Shown here: piece after piece, positions 1 to 6,990 of the stretch | Layout of the letters: each line of letters starts with the position of its first letter | Numbering within the stretch: position 1 is the first letter of the stretch | Source: an uncultured Clostridia bacterium | Lineage (GTDB): Bacteria; Bacillota; Clostridia; Oscillospirales; Ruminococcaceae | NCBI GenBank assembly: GCA_946613705.1 | Contig: CAMOFU010000045.1 | Span: 1 to 12,513, forward strand | Reading direction: 5' to 3' | DNA: 12,513 nucleotides | Position numbers and translations under genes: made by a program | Notes under the pieces: generated by a model | Databases searched by the model: none | What the model saw: only the letters and a program-made list of their open reading frames with translations | Told to the model about the DNA's origin: nothing

Positions 1-47
1 GAGCTCAGATGAGCCGCAGCAGAATACAGCTCATACCGTAAAACAGA
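1..47. other. Left edge, no gene assigned
   Basis: This short stretch precedes the terminator. On the plus strand, one frame has a stop at 10-12 and another at 39-41. Either could be the last codons of a rightward gene lying mostly outside the window that uses the same terminator. Too little sequence is present to choose a frame or suggest a product. Confidence 0.3.
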
Positions 48-90
48 AGACCGCCCCCGCGGAAGACAGCTCCGCGGGGACGGTCTTTTG
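48..90. terminator. Strong hairpin terminator, probably bidirectional
   Basis: Positions 48-63 pair with 71-86 around a 7-base loop (64-70), giving a 16-position stem with 15 Watson-Crick pairs. The only imperfect position is 54/80. It is a C-A mismatch in a rightward transcript but a G-U wobble in a leftward one, so the stem is better formed in RNA read from the minus strand. Rightward, the stem is followed by TTTTGTTTG. Leftward, it is followed by TCTGTTTTACGG after the first stem bases. It lies 31 bases beyond the holA stop codon, so it is the likely end of the long leftward operon. It may also serve a rightward gene ending just left of the window. Confidence 0.85.
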
Positions 91-120
91 TTTGTCCTGC
101 ATTTTCAGATCATCGTAAGG

Positions 121-1176
121 TCATCTCAGTGCCATTGCCTTTGCCGCTGCTTCTTCCAGCACCAGCATATCCGCCCGCTTTCCGCCCGAGCGTGTCTTGA
201 GATAAAGGTCGGTGTCCGAGAATATCTTTATCACCCTGCGCATTCTCGGCAGCGGTACGTTCTGCACCTCGTTGAATGCATTCCTTACCGCGAATTCACG
301 GTTCCTCGGGTATTTGAAATCCTGCACCACAGCTGCCTGCTGCCGCCCCGAGGACATCGCGAGCCGCGCCCTGTAAAGATCGTTCAGCGAAAACGAGATC
401 GTGCCGAGTATCTCAAAGGCTTCAAAATTCTGATCTGCCAGCTCGCGTATACGGTTGAACACCGGTACCGAGCGCGACCGAAGGATATTGCTCGCCAGCG
501 CAAAGCCGTCCGACTCGACCTTCTTTATGCACAGTGCATCGATATCCCCGCGGGTTATAGTCCTGCCCTGTGCATACGAGCTCAGCTTGGCTATCTCCTG
601 CCTGATCGAGGCTGTGTCGCACAGGCAGCACTCGGCAAGGTACTCCGCCTCGAGCCTGCCGATCCCGCACCCCTCCTTCTCGAACGCGGCTATGATATTC
701 TTCGACAGCTCATAGGCGCGTTTGAATGCAAACTCGCAGACAGCGCCGTGCTTGGCGCAGAAGTCCGCAAAGCGCTTGTTCTTGTCCGTCAGCGAGCGCT
801 TGTTCTTATAAAGGTCTACCCCCGTCGAATAGATCACGACCGTGGTCGTCTCGGGCAGATCGGAAAGCACGGCTCTCAGCCTGTCGCCCGCGGTCTTGTT
901 CAGTGTATCCATATTCAGATCGTTGACGGTCACCACAACGTGCTGCGCGAACATGGGGAGCATCTCGCACGCCTCGTACAAAGCGTTCACGTCAAGAGCG
1001 CTCCCGTCAAAGCGGTGAAGGTTCATCGTGCGGTCGTTTTTGGGGCAGAGCTTGTTGATAAGAGACGCAGCAAAGCTTTCAAGAGCGCCCGTATCCTGCC
1101 CGAAAAGATAATAGAGCCTTTCGGGCGGTCCGCTGCGCAGAGCCTTGATGATATCGGCAGAAGACAGATTCGGCAT
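121..1176 (-). CDS. holA: DNA polymerase III subunit delta (HolA)
   Basis: This 351-residue protein has the usual length of the delta subunit, the clamp-loader component that opens the beta sliding clamp and passes it to primed DNA in the cytoplasm. The family pattern is visible in three places: the N-terminal LYYLFGQD near residues 21-28, LPMFAQHVVVTVND at about 73-86, where the family has its hydrophobic strand after a P-x-F motif, and a C-terminal helical domain ending with SDTDLYLKTRSGG and LVLEE near 320-342. The start is an ATG preceded by AAGGAAGGG a few bases upstream. It follows the comEC-like gene by 48 bases and is the last gene of the leftward cluster before the hairpin terminator. 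comEC next to holA is a common order in Firmicutes, which supports both calls. No oddities were seen. Confidence 0.93.
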   Translation of the reverse strand: MPNLSSADIIKALRSGPPERLYYLFGQDTGALESFAASLINKLCPKNDRTMNLHRFDGSALDVNALYEACEMLPMFAQHVVVTVNDLNMDTLNKTAGDRLRAVLSDLPETTTVVIYSTGVDLYKNKRSLTDKNKRFADFCAKHGAVCEFAFKRAYELSKNIIAAFEKEGCGIGRLEAEYLAECCLCDTASIRQEIAKLSSYAQGRTITRGDIDALCIKKVESDGFALASNILRSRSVPVFNRIRELADQNFEAFEILGTISFSLNDLYRARLAMSSGRQQAAVVQDFKYPRNREFAVRNAFNEVQNVPLPRMRRVIKIFSDTDLYLKTRSGGKRADMLVLEEAAAKAMALR

Positions 1177-1224
1177 GGGATCCCTTCCTTTCAGTGTTGC
1201 CTTAATAGTTGTATTGCGGCAGTC

Positions 1225-3129
1225 CTACAGCGCTGCCTCCGTTACTCGCGTGCCGTCCTGCGTGAAGGCTCCCTTTGCCGTGATGACAAGCGACCCCTTC
1301 CCGCCGCTGAGCAGATAGCCCTCGGCAGTCCGCTCTACCGTAAAGGCTCCGAGGTCGGCAGTCATTCCCTCGGTGAACGGCTCGCTGTAATAGCCGCCGT
1401 CGGTATGCAGGGCGGAAAACTCGGGGTATACCTCGGTAAGATACACCTCAGCCCCGAGCGGTGTGCTTACGAACACATCGCCGCAGCGTGCCGCCCCGCT
1501 GTACGAGATGTATCCCTGCAGCCCATAGAGACAGCTGCCCTTTGTCCCCGTGTCCAGCACCGTGCAGCTGCCGCCGTTCATCACTGCCGCGCACACGCCG
1601 CCCCTGCTGCCCGTGAATATCTTCACCCTTACGGCAGTTCGGTCAAACAGAGCCGAAAGAGACTGCACCGCCCACAAAGCAGTAAATGCTCCGACGGTAA
1701 CGAATGCGAATATCTGCGGTCTGCCGCGCCTTACCGCTATGATGAGCGCCGCGATGAGCAGTACCGAGCAGATAAGCATGAGCACCCGCAGCCGCCCGCC
1801 TGCCGCCGAGAAGCCGAAGGACGCAAAAGCGTCCGTCAGACGCAGCGCCGCCTTTATCAGCAGCTCGGCGAAGCGGAAAATCACCCTTGCGGGCAGTATC
1901 GTCCCGCCGAACAGCATCGCCAGCAGTATCAGCGACAGTGCAGCCGTAAACAGCGGCACGATCAGCAGATTCGTGATCGGCGCGATGACAGACACCTCAT
2001 CAAAGGCGAGCGCCATGTAAGGCAGCATCACCGCCGTTACCGCCGCAGAGGATATCAGCGGGACAGTGACCGCCCGCAGTCTGCCGTGCGGCAGCCTCGC
2101 CGTCAGTGCGGGAGCTGCGGCTCCGAACGCAAAGCAGGCAAGGAATGAGCAGATAAACGACTGCGAGGTGCTGATGTACGGATCAATTCCGCACATGATG
2201 ACCGCACAGATCCCCAGCGAGCTGAGCACATCGGTGCGGCGGTGCATCAGCTGCGTGCAGCATACGAGCGCTGCCATTATCCCCGCTCTCACTATCGATG
2301 CCGAAAATCCGCCGAAGCCCATGAACAGAAGTATCACGGGGATCAGTGCCGCCGTCCGCAGCCGTCCGTGCGGTATCAGCGCACGGAGCAGCAGCTCGAA
2401 AAACAGCACGATCACCGCGATGTGCGTGCCCGACATCGCAAAGATATGGCCCGCTCCCGCGCGGTAGAGCTTTGTCTTGTCCGCAGGGCTTATCTCGCTT
2501 TTATCGCCGCAGATAAGTGCCTCGGCAAATGATGCGCTCTCCCTGTCCATAGCCGCAGCTATGCAGCGTGAGGTGTAGTCGCGCAGAGCCGTCACCCCGC
2601 GCATTATCGGGCTTGCATACTCTCCCGTCTCCTCAGCCGACTGTGCATTGCCCCGCAGATATATCCCCCTCGGACGGTAGTAGGATGCAGTCGGAAAGCT
2701 GTCGGTGTCCTCAAGCGCCTCGGCTGTCAGCGTCACCCTCACCACACTGTAAAGCTCAAATGGGCGGTCGGCATAAACGATGATGCAAAGCTCCCTGCCG
2801 TCAGCCTCCCCGTCGATCTCCAGCCGATAGCTGTCATGCCCGAGGCTGCCGCAGGAGATAACCTTGCCCAAGGCTGTTATCTGCTTCCCGTCAAGCTCAA
2901 GGGCAGGCTCAATACGAAAAAGGGTATATGCCCTTCCGCAGAACAGCCCGCACAAAACGGAGATACCGACTGCGGCGGCATATACCCTATATTTGTCAGC
3001 CGCAAGAAAGCAGAGTGCAGCTATCGCCGCCGCCGCGAGAGCGATCGCAGCAAAGCTCTCTCCGAGGGTGCAGTAAAGCAGCGTACCCGCGAGGTACGAC
3101 AGCCCGCACCACGCGCCCTTGCGCTTCAC
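1225..3129 (-). CDS. comEC: ComEC/Rec2-family membrane protein with degenerate C-terminal domain
   Basis: This 634-residue polytopic membrane protein belongs to the family that forms the channel for single-stranded DNA during natural transformation. Hydrophobic segments lie at about 10-65. A soluble beta-rich region follows at about 75-170, where related proteins carry an OB-like domain. The competence core begins with FAEALICGDKSEIS (201-214) and contains AGAGHIFAMSGTHIAVI (224-240), matching the family's L-x-G-D-K/R and H-x-x-A-x-S-G-x-H signature, followed by many membrane helices to about 490. Full ComEC proteins are usually longer (700-800 residues) and end in a metallo-beta-lactamase-like domain. 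Here only about 135 residues follow the membrane part, and the expected histidine motif is absent: STPLGAE (555-561) sits where SHPHADH would be. The start is GTG at 3129, the only start after the in-frame TGA of the upstream HIT gene 6 bases away, so translation is probably coupled. A DNA-uptake role is inferred from the family only; no other competence gene is in the window. Confidence 0.88.
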   Translation of the reverse strand: MKRKGAWCGLSYLAGTLLYCTLGESFAAIALAAAAIAALCFLAADKYRVYAAAVGISVLCGLFCGRAYTLFRIEPALELDGKQITALGKVISCGSLGHDSYRLEIDGEADGRELCIIVYADRPFELYSVVRVTLTAEALEDTDSFPTASYYRPRGIYLRGNAQSAEETGEYASPIMRGVTALRDYTSRCIAAAMDRESASFAEALICGDKSEISPADKTKLYRAGAGHIFAMSGTHIAVIVLFFELLLRALIPHGRLRTAALIPVILLFMGFGGFSASIVRAGIMAALVCCTQLMHRRTDVLSSLGICAVIMCGIDPYISTSQSFICSFLACFAFGAAAPALTARLPHGRLRAVTVPLISSAAVTAVMLPYMALAFDEVSVIAPITNLLIVPLFTAALSLILLAMLFGGTILPARVIFRFAELLIKAALRLTDAFASFGFSAAGGRLRVLMLICSVLLIAALIIAVRRGRPQIFAFVTVGAFTALWAVQSLSALFDRTAVRVKIFTGSRGGVCAAVMNGGSCTVLDTGTKGSCLYGLQGYISYSGAARCGDVFVSTPLGAEVYLTEVYPEFSALHTDGGYYSEPFTEGMTADLGAFTVERTAEGYLLSGGKGSLVITAKGAFTQDGTRVTEAAL

Positions 3130-3135
3130 ACCCCG

Positions 3136-3477
3136 TCAGCCTGCGGGCCAGAGAAGCGGTCTTCCCGCAAGCAGGTGGAAGTGGATATGGAACACGCTCT
3201 GTCCCGCGCTCTCACCGCAGTTTGTCACAACGCGGAAGCCGTCCTTCAGGTCAAGCTCCTTCGCAAGCCTTGCGATGACCTCGTAAATATGCGCGATCAC
3301 GCCGCTGTTTTCCGCAGTCACCTCGTCAAGCTTAGAGATATGCTGCTTTGGTATCACCAGCAGATGCACGGGCGCAGTCGGATTGATGTCCTTGAATACA
3401 TACACCAGCTCGTCCTCATAGACCTTGTCGGACGGTATCTCGCCCTTGATTATTTTGCAGAATAAGCAGTCGTTCAT
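3136..3477 (-). CDS. HIT-family (HINT-like) nucleotide hydrolase
   Basis: This is a 113-residue cytoplasmic histidine-triad protein of normal length for the HINT/PKCI branch, whose members hydrolyse adenosine phosphoramidates and aminoacyl-adenylates. The triad is H97-x-H99-x-H101 within QSVFHIHFHLLAG, and the N-terminal CLFC (C4, C7) is the zinc-type cysteine pair found in many members. PVHLLVIPKQHI (36-47) is the conserved strand before the active site. The ATG has a clear AGGAGG nine bases upstream. The gene lies 28 bases after alaS and 6 bases before the comEC-like GTG start, in the same frame as comEC with only the TGA between them. Placement next to alaS is suggestive because some HINT enzymes act on aminoacyl-AMP, but a functional link is inference. 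Confidence 0.95.
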   Translation of the reverse strand: MNDCLFCKIIKGEIPSDKVYEDELVYVFKDINPTAPVHLLVIPKQHISKLDEVTAENSGVIAHIYEVIARLAKELDLKDGFRVVTNCGESAGQSVFHIHFHLLAGRPLLWPAG

Positions 3478-3505
3478 TTGATTTATCCTCCTGTCTCAGT
3501 GTATC

Positions 3506-6166
3506 TTATTTCAGGAATTCCGCAGCGATCTCGTCAGCCTGATCGAGCGCCTCGTCGATCTTGTACTTGTCGCCGACTCCTGCCATCGCGCTGTCGGGTC
3601 TTCCGCCGCCCTTGCCGCCTGTGAGCGCCGCTACCCTGCCTGCGATCTTTCCTGCGTGAGCGCCCTTTTCAAGCGCCAGCTTGCCGCAGCCTACCGCAAA
3701 GTTCGCCTTCTCGCCGTCAATGCCCGCAAGCACGATGATAAGATCGTCGTTGGCACCCTTTGCCTCGTCTGCCATCTTTCTCAGCACGTCCGCCTTGATG
3801 TTTCGCAGCATCGCAGTCGCTACCTTGATGCCGTTCACCTCTACCGCAGACTGCATTATAGCCTTCGAGCGCATATTTGCGATCTCGCTCTGCAGCTTGT
3901 CGCGCTCCTTTTCGAGCGCCTTTACCTCCTGCATCACCTGCTTGCAGCGGTTTGCGAGCTCGATCGGATTGGTCACCTTCAGCGCTGCCGCAGCCTCAGC
4001 GATCATATCTTTGTGCTGCTCGATCAGCGCCAGCACGCCTCTGCCCGTTACAGCCTCGATACGTCTTACGCCCGAAGCGACCGAGCTCTCGGAGATGATC
4101 TTGAACAGACCGATATGCGAGGTGTTCTCAACATGAGTACCGCCGCAGAACTCGATAGAAACAGTCTCGTCGCCCTCGCCCATCCTAACGACTCTTACGG
4201 TCGCGCCGTACTTCTCGCCGAACAGTGCCATAGCGCCCAGCTGCTTTGCCTCCTCGATCGGCATCTCCTTGACTGTAACATCGAGCGCCTTGAGTATATT
4301 CGCATTCACTATAGCCTCGACCTTCATCTTCTCCTCATTTGTGAGAGCATCGAAGTGGCTGAAATCGAAACGCACCCTGTCGGCATCGACAAGCTGTCCC
4401 GCCTGGTGAACGTGGTCGCCCAGCACCTTGCGCAGTGCTGCCTGGAGCAGATGCGCCGCACTGTGGTTGCGCATGATGCTGTTTCGGTTCTGTCTGTCAA
4501 CGGCAAAGTGTGCCTCCTGCCCAACGGCGATACCGCCCTCGACGACCTTTACCTTGTGAGCGAACTTGCCCGCAGTCACCTTCATCGTGTCGAGCACCTC
4601 TGCCCTGCCGCTCGCGGTGGTTATGAAGCCCCTGTCGCCCACCTGTCCGCCGCTCTCGGCATAGAACGGTGTTTTTGCAGATACTATGTAATAGATATTC
4701 CCGTCACAGCCCGCGTTCTCTGTCAGCTCGTCATCGGTGGCGATATACGCGATCGTGCTGTCGTCCTCTGTCCTGTCATAGCCCGTGAACTCGGTATGGA
4801 AGGTCTTGTCCATTTTCAGGAACACGGTATCGTCCGCGCCCATGTACTTCGAGCCGCCCCTTGCAACACGGGCAGTCTCTCTCTGCTTTTCGTATGCGGC
4901 GCGGTAGCCCTCCTCGTCGCAGGAGAAGCCCTGCTCCTCGAGTATCTCACGGGTAAGGTCTATCGGGAAGCCGTGCGTATCCGAAAGCTTGAAGCAGCTC
5001 TCGCCGTCGAGCACGGTCCTGCCCTCTGCCTTCATCTGTGCCACATACTCATCGAGCAGCTTCATGCCCTTGTCGATGGTGTTGTTGAAGTTCTGCTCCT
5101 CTGTAGCCAGCAGCTTCACGATATAATCATACTTCTCCTCCAGCTCGGTATACTCGCCCTTGGAGTTGTCCACCACGGTCTTTACTATATCCTTGAGGAA
5201 CGGCTTGTCTATGCCGAGCAGCTTGCCGTGGCGCACGGCGCGTCTGATAAGGCGGCGCATAACATAGCCGCGCCCCTCATTCGAGGGAAGTATCCCGTCG
5301 GATGCCATAAAGGTCACCGAACGGATATGGTCGGTGATAACGCGGACAGATACGTCCTTCTTGTGCTCCCTGCCGTACTCGACTCCCGCGATCTCACACA
5401 CATGGTCGCGGATAGCCTTGATGGTATCCACATCGAAGATAGAGTCAACATTCTGCATCATCGCAGCGATACGCTCCAGACCCATTCCCGTGTCTATATT
5501 CTTCTGCCTGAGCTCGGTATATGTCCCGTCCTCGTGGCGCTCGAACTGTGTGAACACAAGGTTCCAGAACTCCATATATCTGTCGCAGTCGCAGCCCACC
5601 GTGCAGGTAGGCTTGCCGCAGCCGTACTCCTCGCCGCGGTCATAGTATATCTCGGAGCAGGGTCCGCAGGGACCGTCGATGCCCGCTTCCCAGAAGTTGT
5701 CCTCCTTGCCCATGCGGAAGATCTTCTCCATCGGCAGGCCCTCCTGCTCGTGCCAGATCTTCTCGGCCTCGTCGTCCTCCTCATAAACAGAGACATACAG
5801 CCTGTCCTCGGGTATCTCCAGCACCTTTGTAACATACTCCCATGCCCAGCTGATAGCTTCCTTCTTGAAGTATTCGCCGAAGCTCCAGTTGCCCAGCATC
5901 TCAAAGAAGGTGCCGTGCCGTGCGGTTATGCCGACGTTTTCGATATCGCCCGTTCTGATGCACTTCTGGCAGTCGCACAACCTTACCGACGGCGGAACGT
6001 CCTGCCCCGTAAAATACGGCTTCAGCGGAGCCATGCCCGCATTTATCAGCAGCAGACTGTTATCGTTCTGCGGCACCAGCGGGAAGCTCTTTATCCTCAG
6101 ATGCCCCTTGCTTTCAAAAAACCTGAGATAAGACTCTCTCAACTCGTTAAGACCCATCCACTTCAT
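3506..6166 (-). CDS. alaS: Alanine--tRNA ligase (AlaRS)
   Basis: This enzyme charges tRNA-Ala with alanine in the cytoplasm. Read from the ATG at 6166 it has 886 residues, the usual bacterial size. Residue numbers here count from the longer in-frame start at 6463. The class II aminoacylation core carries GMAPLKPYFTG (143-153), RHGTFFEMLGNWSFGEYF (182-199) and GMGLERIA (326-333). The editing domain carries H667 and H671 in NHSAAHLL, and C773 and H777 in CGGTH, the four zinc ligands that clear mischarged Ser and Gly. A coiled-coil stretch at about 840-870 leads to the C-Ala domain with GGKGGGRPDSAMAG (949-962). I chose 6166 because GGAGG lies 8 bases upstream and MKWMGLNELRESYLRFF matches the normal AlaRS N terminus. 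Unusually, the reading frame stays open upstream through a CPCC-type module to 6463, so a 985-residue fusion is possible. The HIT gene follows after 28 bases. Confidence 0.95.
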   Translation of the reverse strand: MKWMGLNELRESYLRFFESKGHLRIKSFPLVPQNDNSLLLINAGMAPLKPYFTGQDVPPSVRLCDCQKCIRTGDIENVGITARHGTFFEMLGNWSFGEYFKKEAISWAWEYVTKVLEIPEDRLYVSVYEEDDEAEKIWHEQEGLPMEKIFRMGKEDNFWEAGIDGPCGPCSEIYYDRGEEYGCGKPTCTVGCDCDRYMEFWNLVFTQFERHEDGTYTELRQKNIDTGMGLERIAAMMQNVDSIFDVDTIKAIRDHVCEIAGVEYGREHKKDVSVRVITDHIRSVTFMASDGILPSNEGRGYVMRRLIRRAVRHGKLLGIDKPFLKDIVKTVVDNSKGEYTELEEKYDYIVKLLATEEQNFNNTIDKGMKLLDEYVAQMKAEGRTVLDGESCFKLSDTHGFPIDLTREILEEQGFSCDEEGYRAAYEKQRETARVARGGSKYMGADDTVFLKMDKTFHTEFTGYDRTEDDSTIAYIATDDELTENAGCDGNIYYIVSAKTPFYAESGGQVGDRGFITTASGRAEVLDTMKVTAGKFAHKVKVVEGGIAVGQEAHFAVDRQNRNSIMRNHSAAHLLQAALRKVLGDHVHQAGQLVDADRVRFDFSHFDALTNEEKMKVEAIVNANILKALDVTVKEMPIEEAKQLGAMALFGEKYGATVRVVRMGEGDETVSIEFCGGTHVENTSHIGLFKIISESSVASGVRRIEAVTGRGVLALIEQHKDMIAEAAAALKVTNPIELANRCKQVMQEVKALEKERDKLQSEIANMRSKAIMQSAVEVNGIKVATAMLRNIKADVLRKMADEAKGANDDLIIVLAGIDGEKANFAVGCGKLALEKGAHAGKIAGRVAALTGGKGGGRPDSAMAGVGDKYKIDEALDQADEIAAEFLK

Positions 6167-6463
6167 TTTTGATTCCTCCGATTTATTTCCGATCGTTTTA
6201 CAGATCTTGATGATCCCAAGATATTCCTCCGTGACCTCCGCCCCGTTCGGCTCTCTTGTCCTGTCTGCGAACTCCCTGTCGAAAGCACCGCAGCGGACAA
6301 AGCTCTCCCGTGCGGCAGCTATCGTTTTCCCGCGGTTGGCACCGTTCTCCGATCTCTCGTCACGGTCCCCGTCGTCCTCCCAGAAGCATACGGGGCATAT
6401 TTCAAATCCGCCGCGCTCATCAAGCGTCCTGCACCTGCAAACAGGGCAGATATATTTTCCCAT
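6167..6463 (-). CDS. CPCC-type cysteine-rich module, in frame with alaS and lacking its own stop
   Basis: This 99-codon segment starts with ATG at 6463 and continues without a stop into alaS. Residues 1-75 resemble small proteins of the cysteine-rich CPCC family: ICPVC (C6, C9), TLDERGGFEICPVCFWEDD (C23, C26 with the typical FWEDD), then GAN, an ARESF-like helix and a final REPNGAE. The two C-x-x-C pairs suggest a zinc-ribbon fold. The family's function is unknown to me. The last 20 or so residues before the alaS ATG match nothing I recognise. The ribosome site is weak (GGGGGTG 10-16 bases upstream), and the gene begins 4 bases after the phosphodiesterase stop. There are three readings: a true CPCC-AlaRS fusion made alongside normal AlaRS from the internal start; a CPCC gene that lost its stop codon; or a sequencing indel, because the +1 frame of this tail ends at a TGA that overlaps the alaS ATG. 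Confidence 0.6.
6175..6179 (-). promoter_or_regulatory. Internal ribosome binding site deciding the alaS start
   Basis: On the minus strand the sequence reads CGGAGGAATCAAAAATG, placing GGAGG 8 bases before the ATG at 6166. This is stronger than the site in front of the upstream in-frame ATG at 6463, and it supports independent initiation of standard-length AlaRS. The same nine bases CGGAGGAAT occur again on the minus strand at 6223-6231, about 50 bases upstream. Confidence 0.8.
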
Positions 6464-6467
6464 CAGC

Positions 6468-6989
6468 TCAGCACCCCCGCAGCTCTTTCAGCACGAAGCT
6501 GCCGTCCTCAAACACCGCATAGCTGTGCGCCGTGCCGTTCTTCGGCAGCGCCGCCGACCCGCAGTTGACATATGTAAAGTCCCCGCAGTCGGTGATCTCG
6601 GGCACATGGAAATGCCCGTTGAGCAGATACGACCCTCTCGGCAGCGGCGGCGGGCTGTCCTTGTTGAAGTGATGCCCGTGGGTGCAGAACAGCCCGCACC
6701 CGTCCGCATACACCCATGCATAGTCCGCCAGCACGGGAAAGCTCAGCATCATCTGATCCACCTCGCAGTCACAGTTGCCCCGCACACAGAGTATCCTCTC
6801 AGCGTGCCTGTTGAGCAGCTCTGCGACCGCCTTTGGGTCATGCCCCTGCGGCAGAGGGTTGCGGGGGCCGTGATAGAGTATATCGCCGAGCAGCAGCAGC
6901 CTGTCATAGCCGCCGCTCTGAAACTCCCTCACCAGCGCCTCGCACCAGTATGCCGAGCCGTGTATGTCGGACGCGATCATCAGCTTCAT
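6468..6989 (-). CDS. yfcE: YfcE-type metallophosphodiesterase
   Basis: This 173-residue cytoplasmic protein is the normal length for the YfcE/MJ0936 branch of calcineurin-like phosphoesterases, two-metal enzymes that cleave phosphodiesters; the natural substrate is not settled. The metal-binding motifs appear in order: SDIHG (D8, H10), GDILYHGPRN (D36), GNCD (N72), THGH (H104, H106) and GHFH (H126, H128). GDILYHGPRNPLP is nearly the same as I recall from E. coli YfcE, so the subfamily call is firm. The ATG follows GGAGG with a 6-base spacer. It starts one base after the stop of the PIN-like gene and ends 4 bases before the CPCC start, so it is embedded in the operon with probable translational coupling. 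No missing residue or truncation is seen. Confidence 0.93.
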   Translation of the reverse strand: MKLMIASDIHGSAYWCEALVREFQSGGYDRLLLLGDILYHGPRNPLPQGHDPKAVAELLNRHAERILCVRGNCDCEVDQMMLSFPVLADYAWVYADGCGLFCTHGHHFNKDSPPPLPRGSYLLNGHFHVPEITDCGDFTYVNCGSAALPKNGTAHSYAVFEDGSFVLKELRGC

Positions 6990-6990
6990 T

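Noticed and set aside
88..2148. A 686-codon open frame on the plus strand, opposite holA and comEC
   Set aside because: It is antisense to two recognisable genes, is rich in Arg, His, Cys and Gln with no domain pattern, and reflects the GC-rich codon bias of the real strand.
3656..6172. An 838-codon plus-strand open frame opposite alaS
   Set aside because: alaS is unmistakable on the other strand. The antisense product is a low-information mirror of conserved AlaRS codons with no family motifs.
6164..6219. A short leader peptide starting TTG after the first CGGAGGAAT and ending at the TGA overlapping the alaS ATG
   Set aside because: It would be only about 18 codons with a TTG start inside the CPCC tail and no alanine-codon run; it is more useful as a hint of a possible frameshift.
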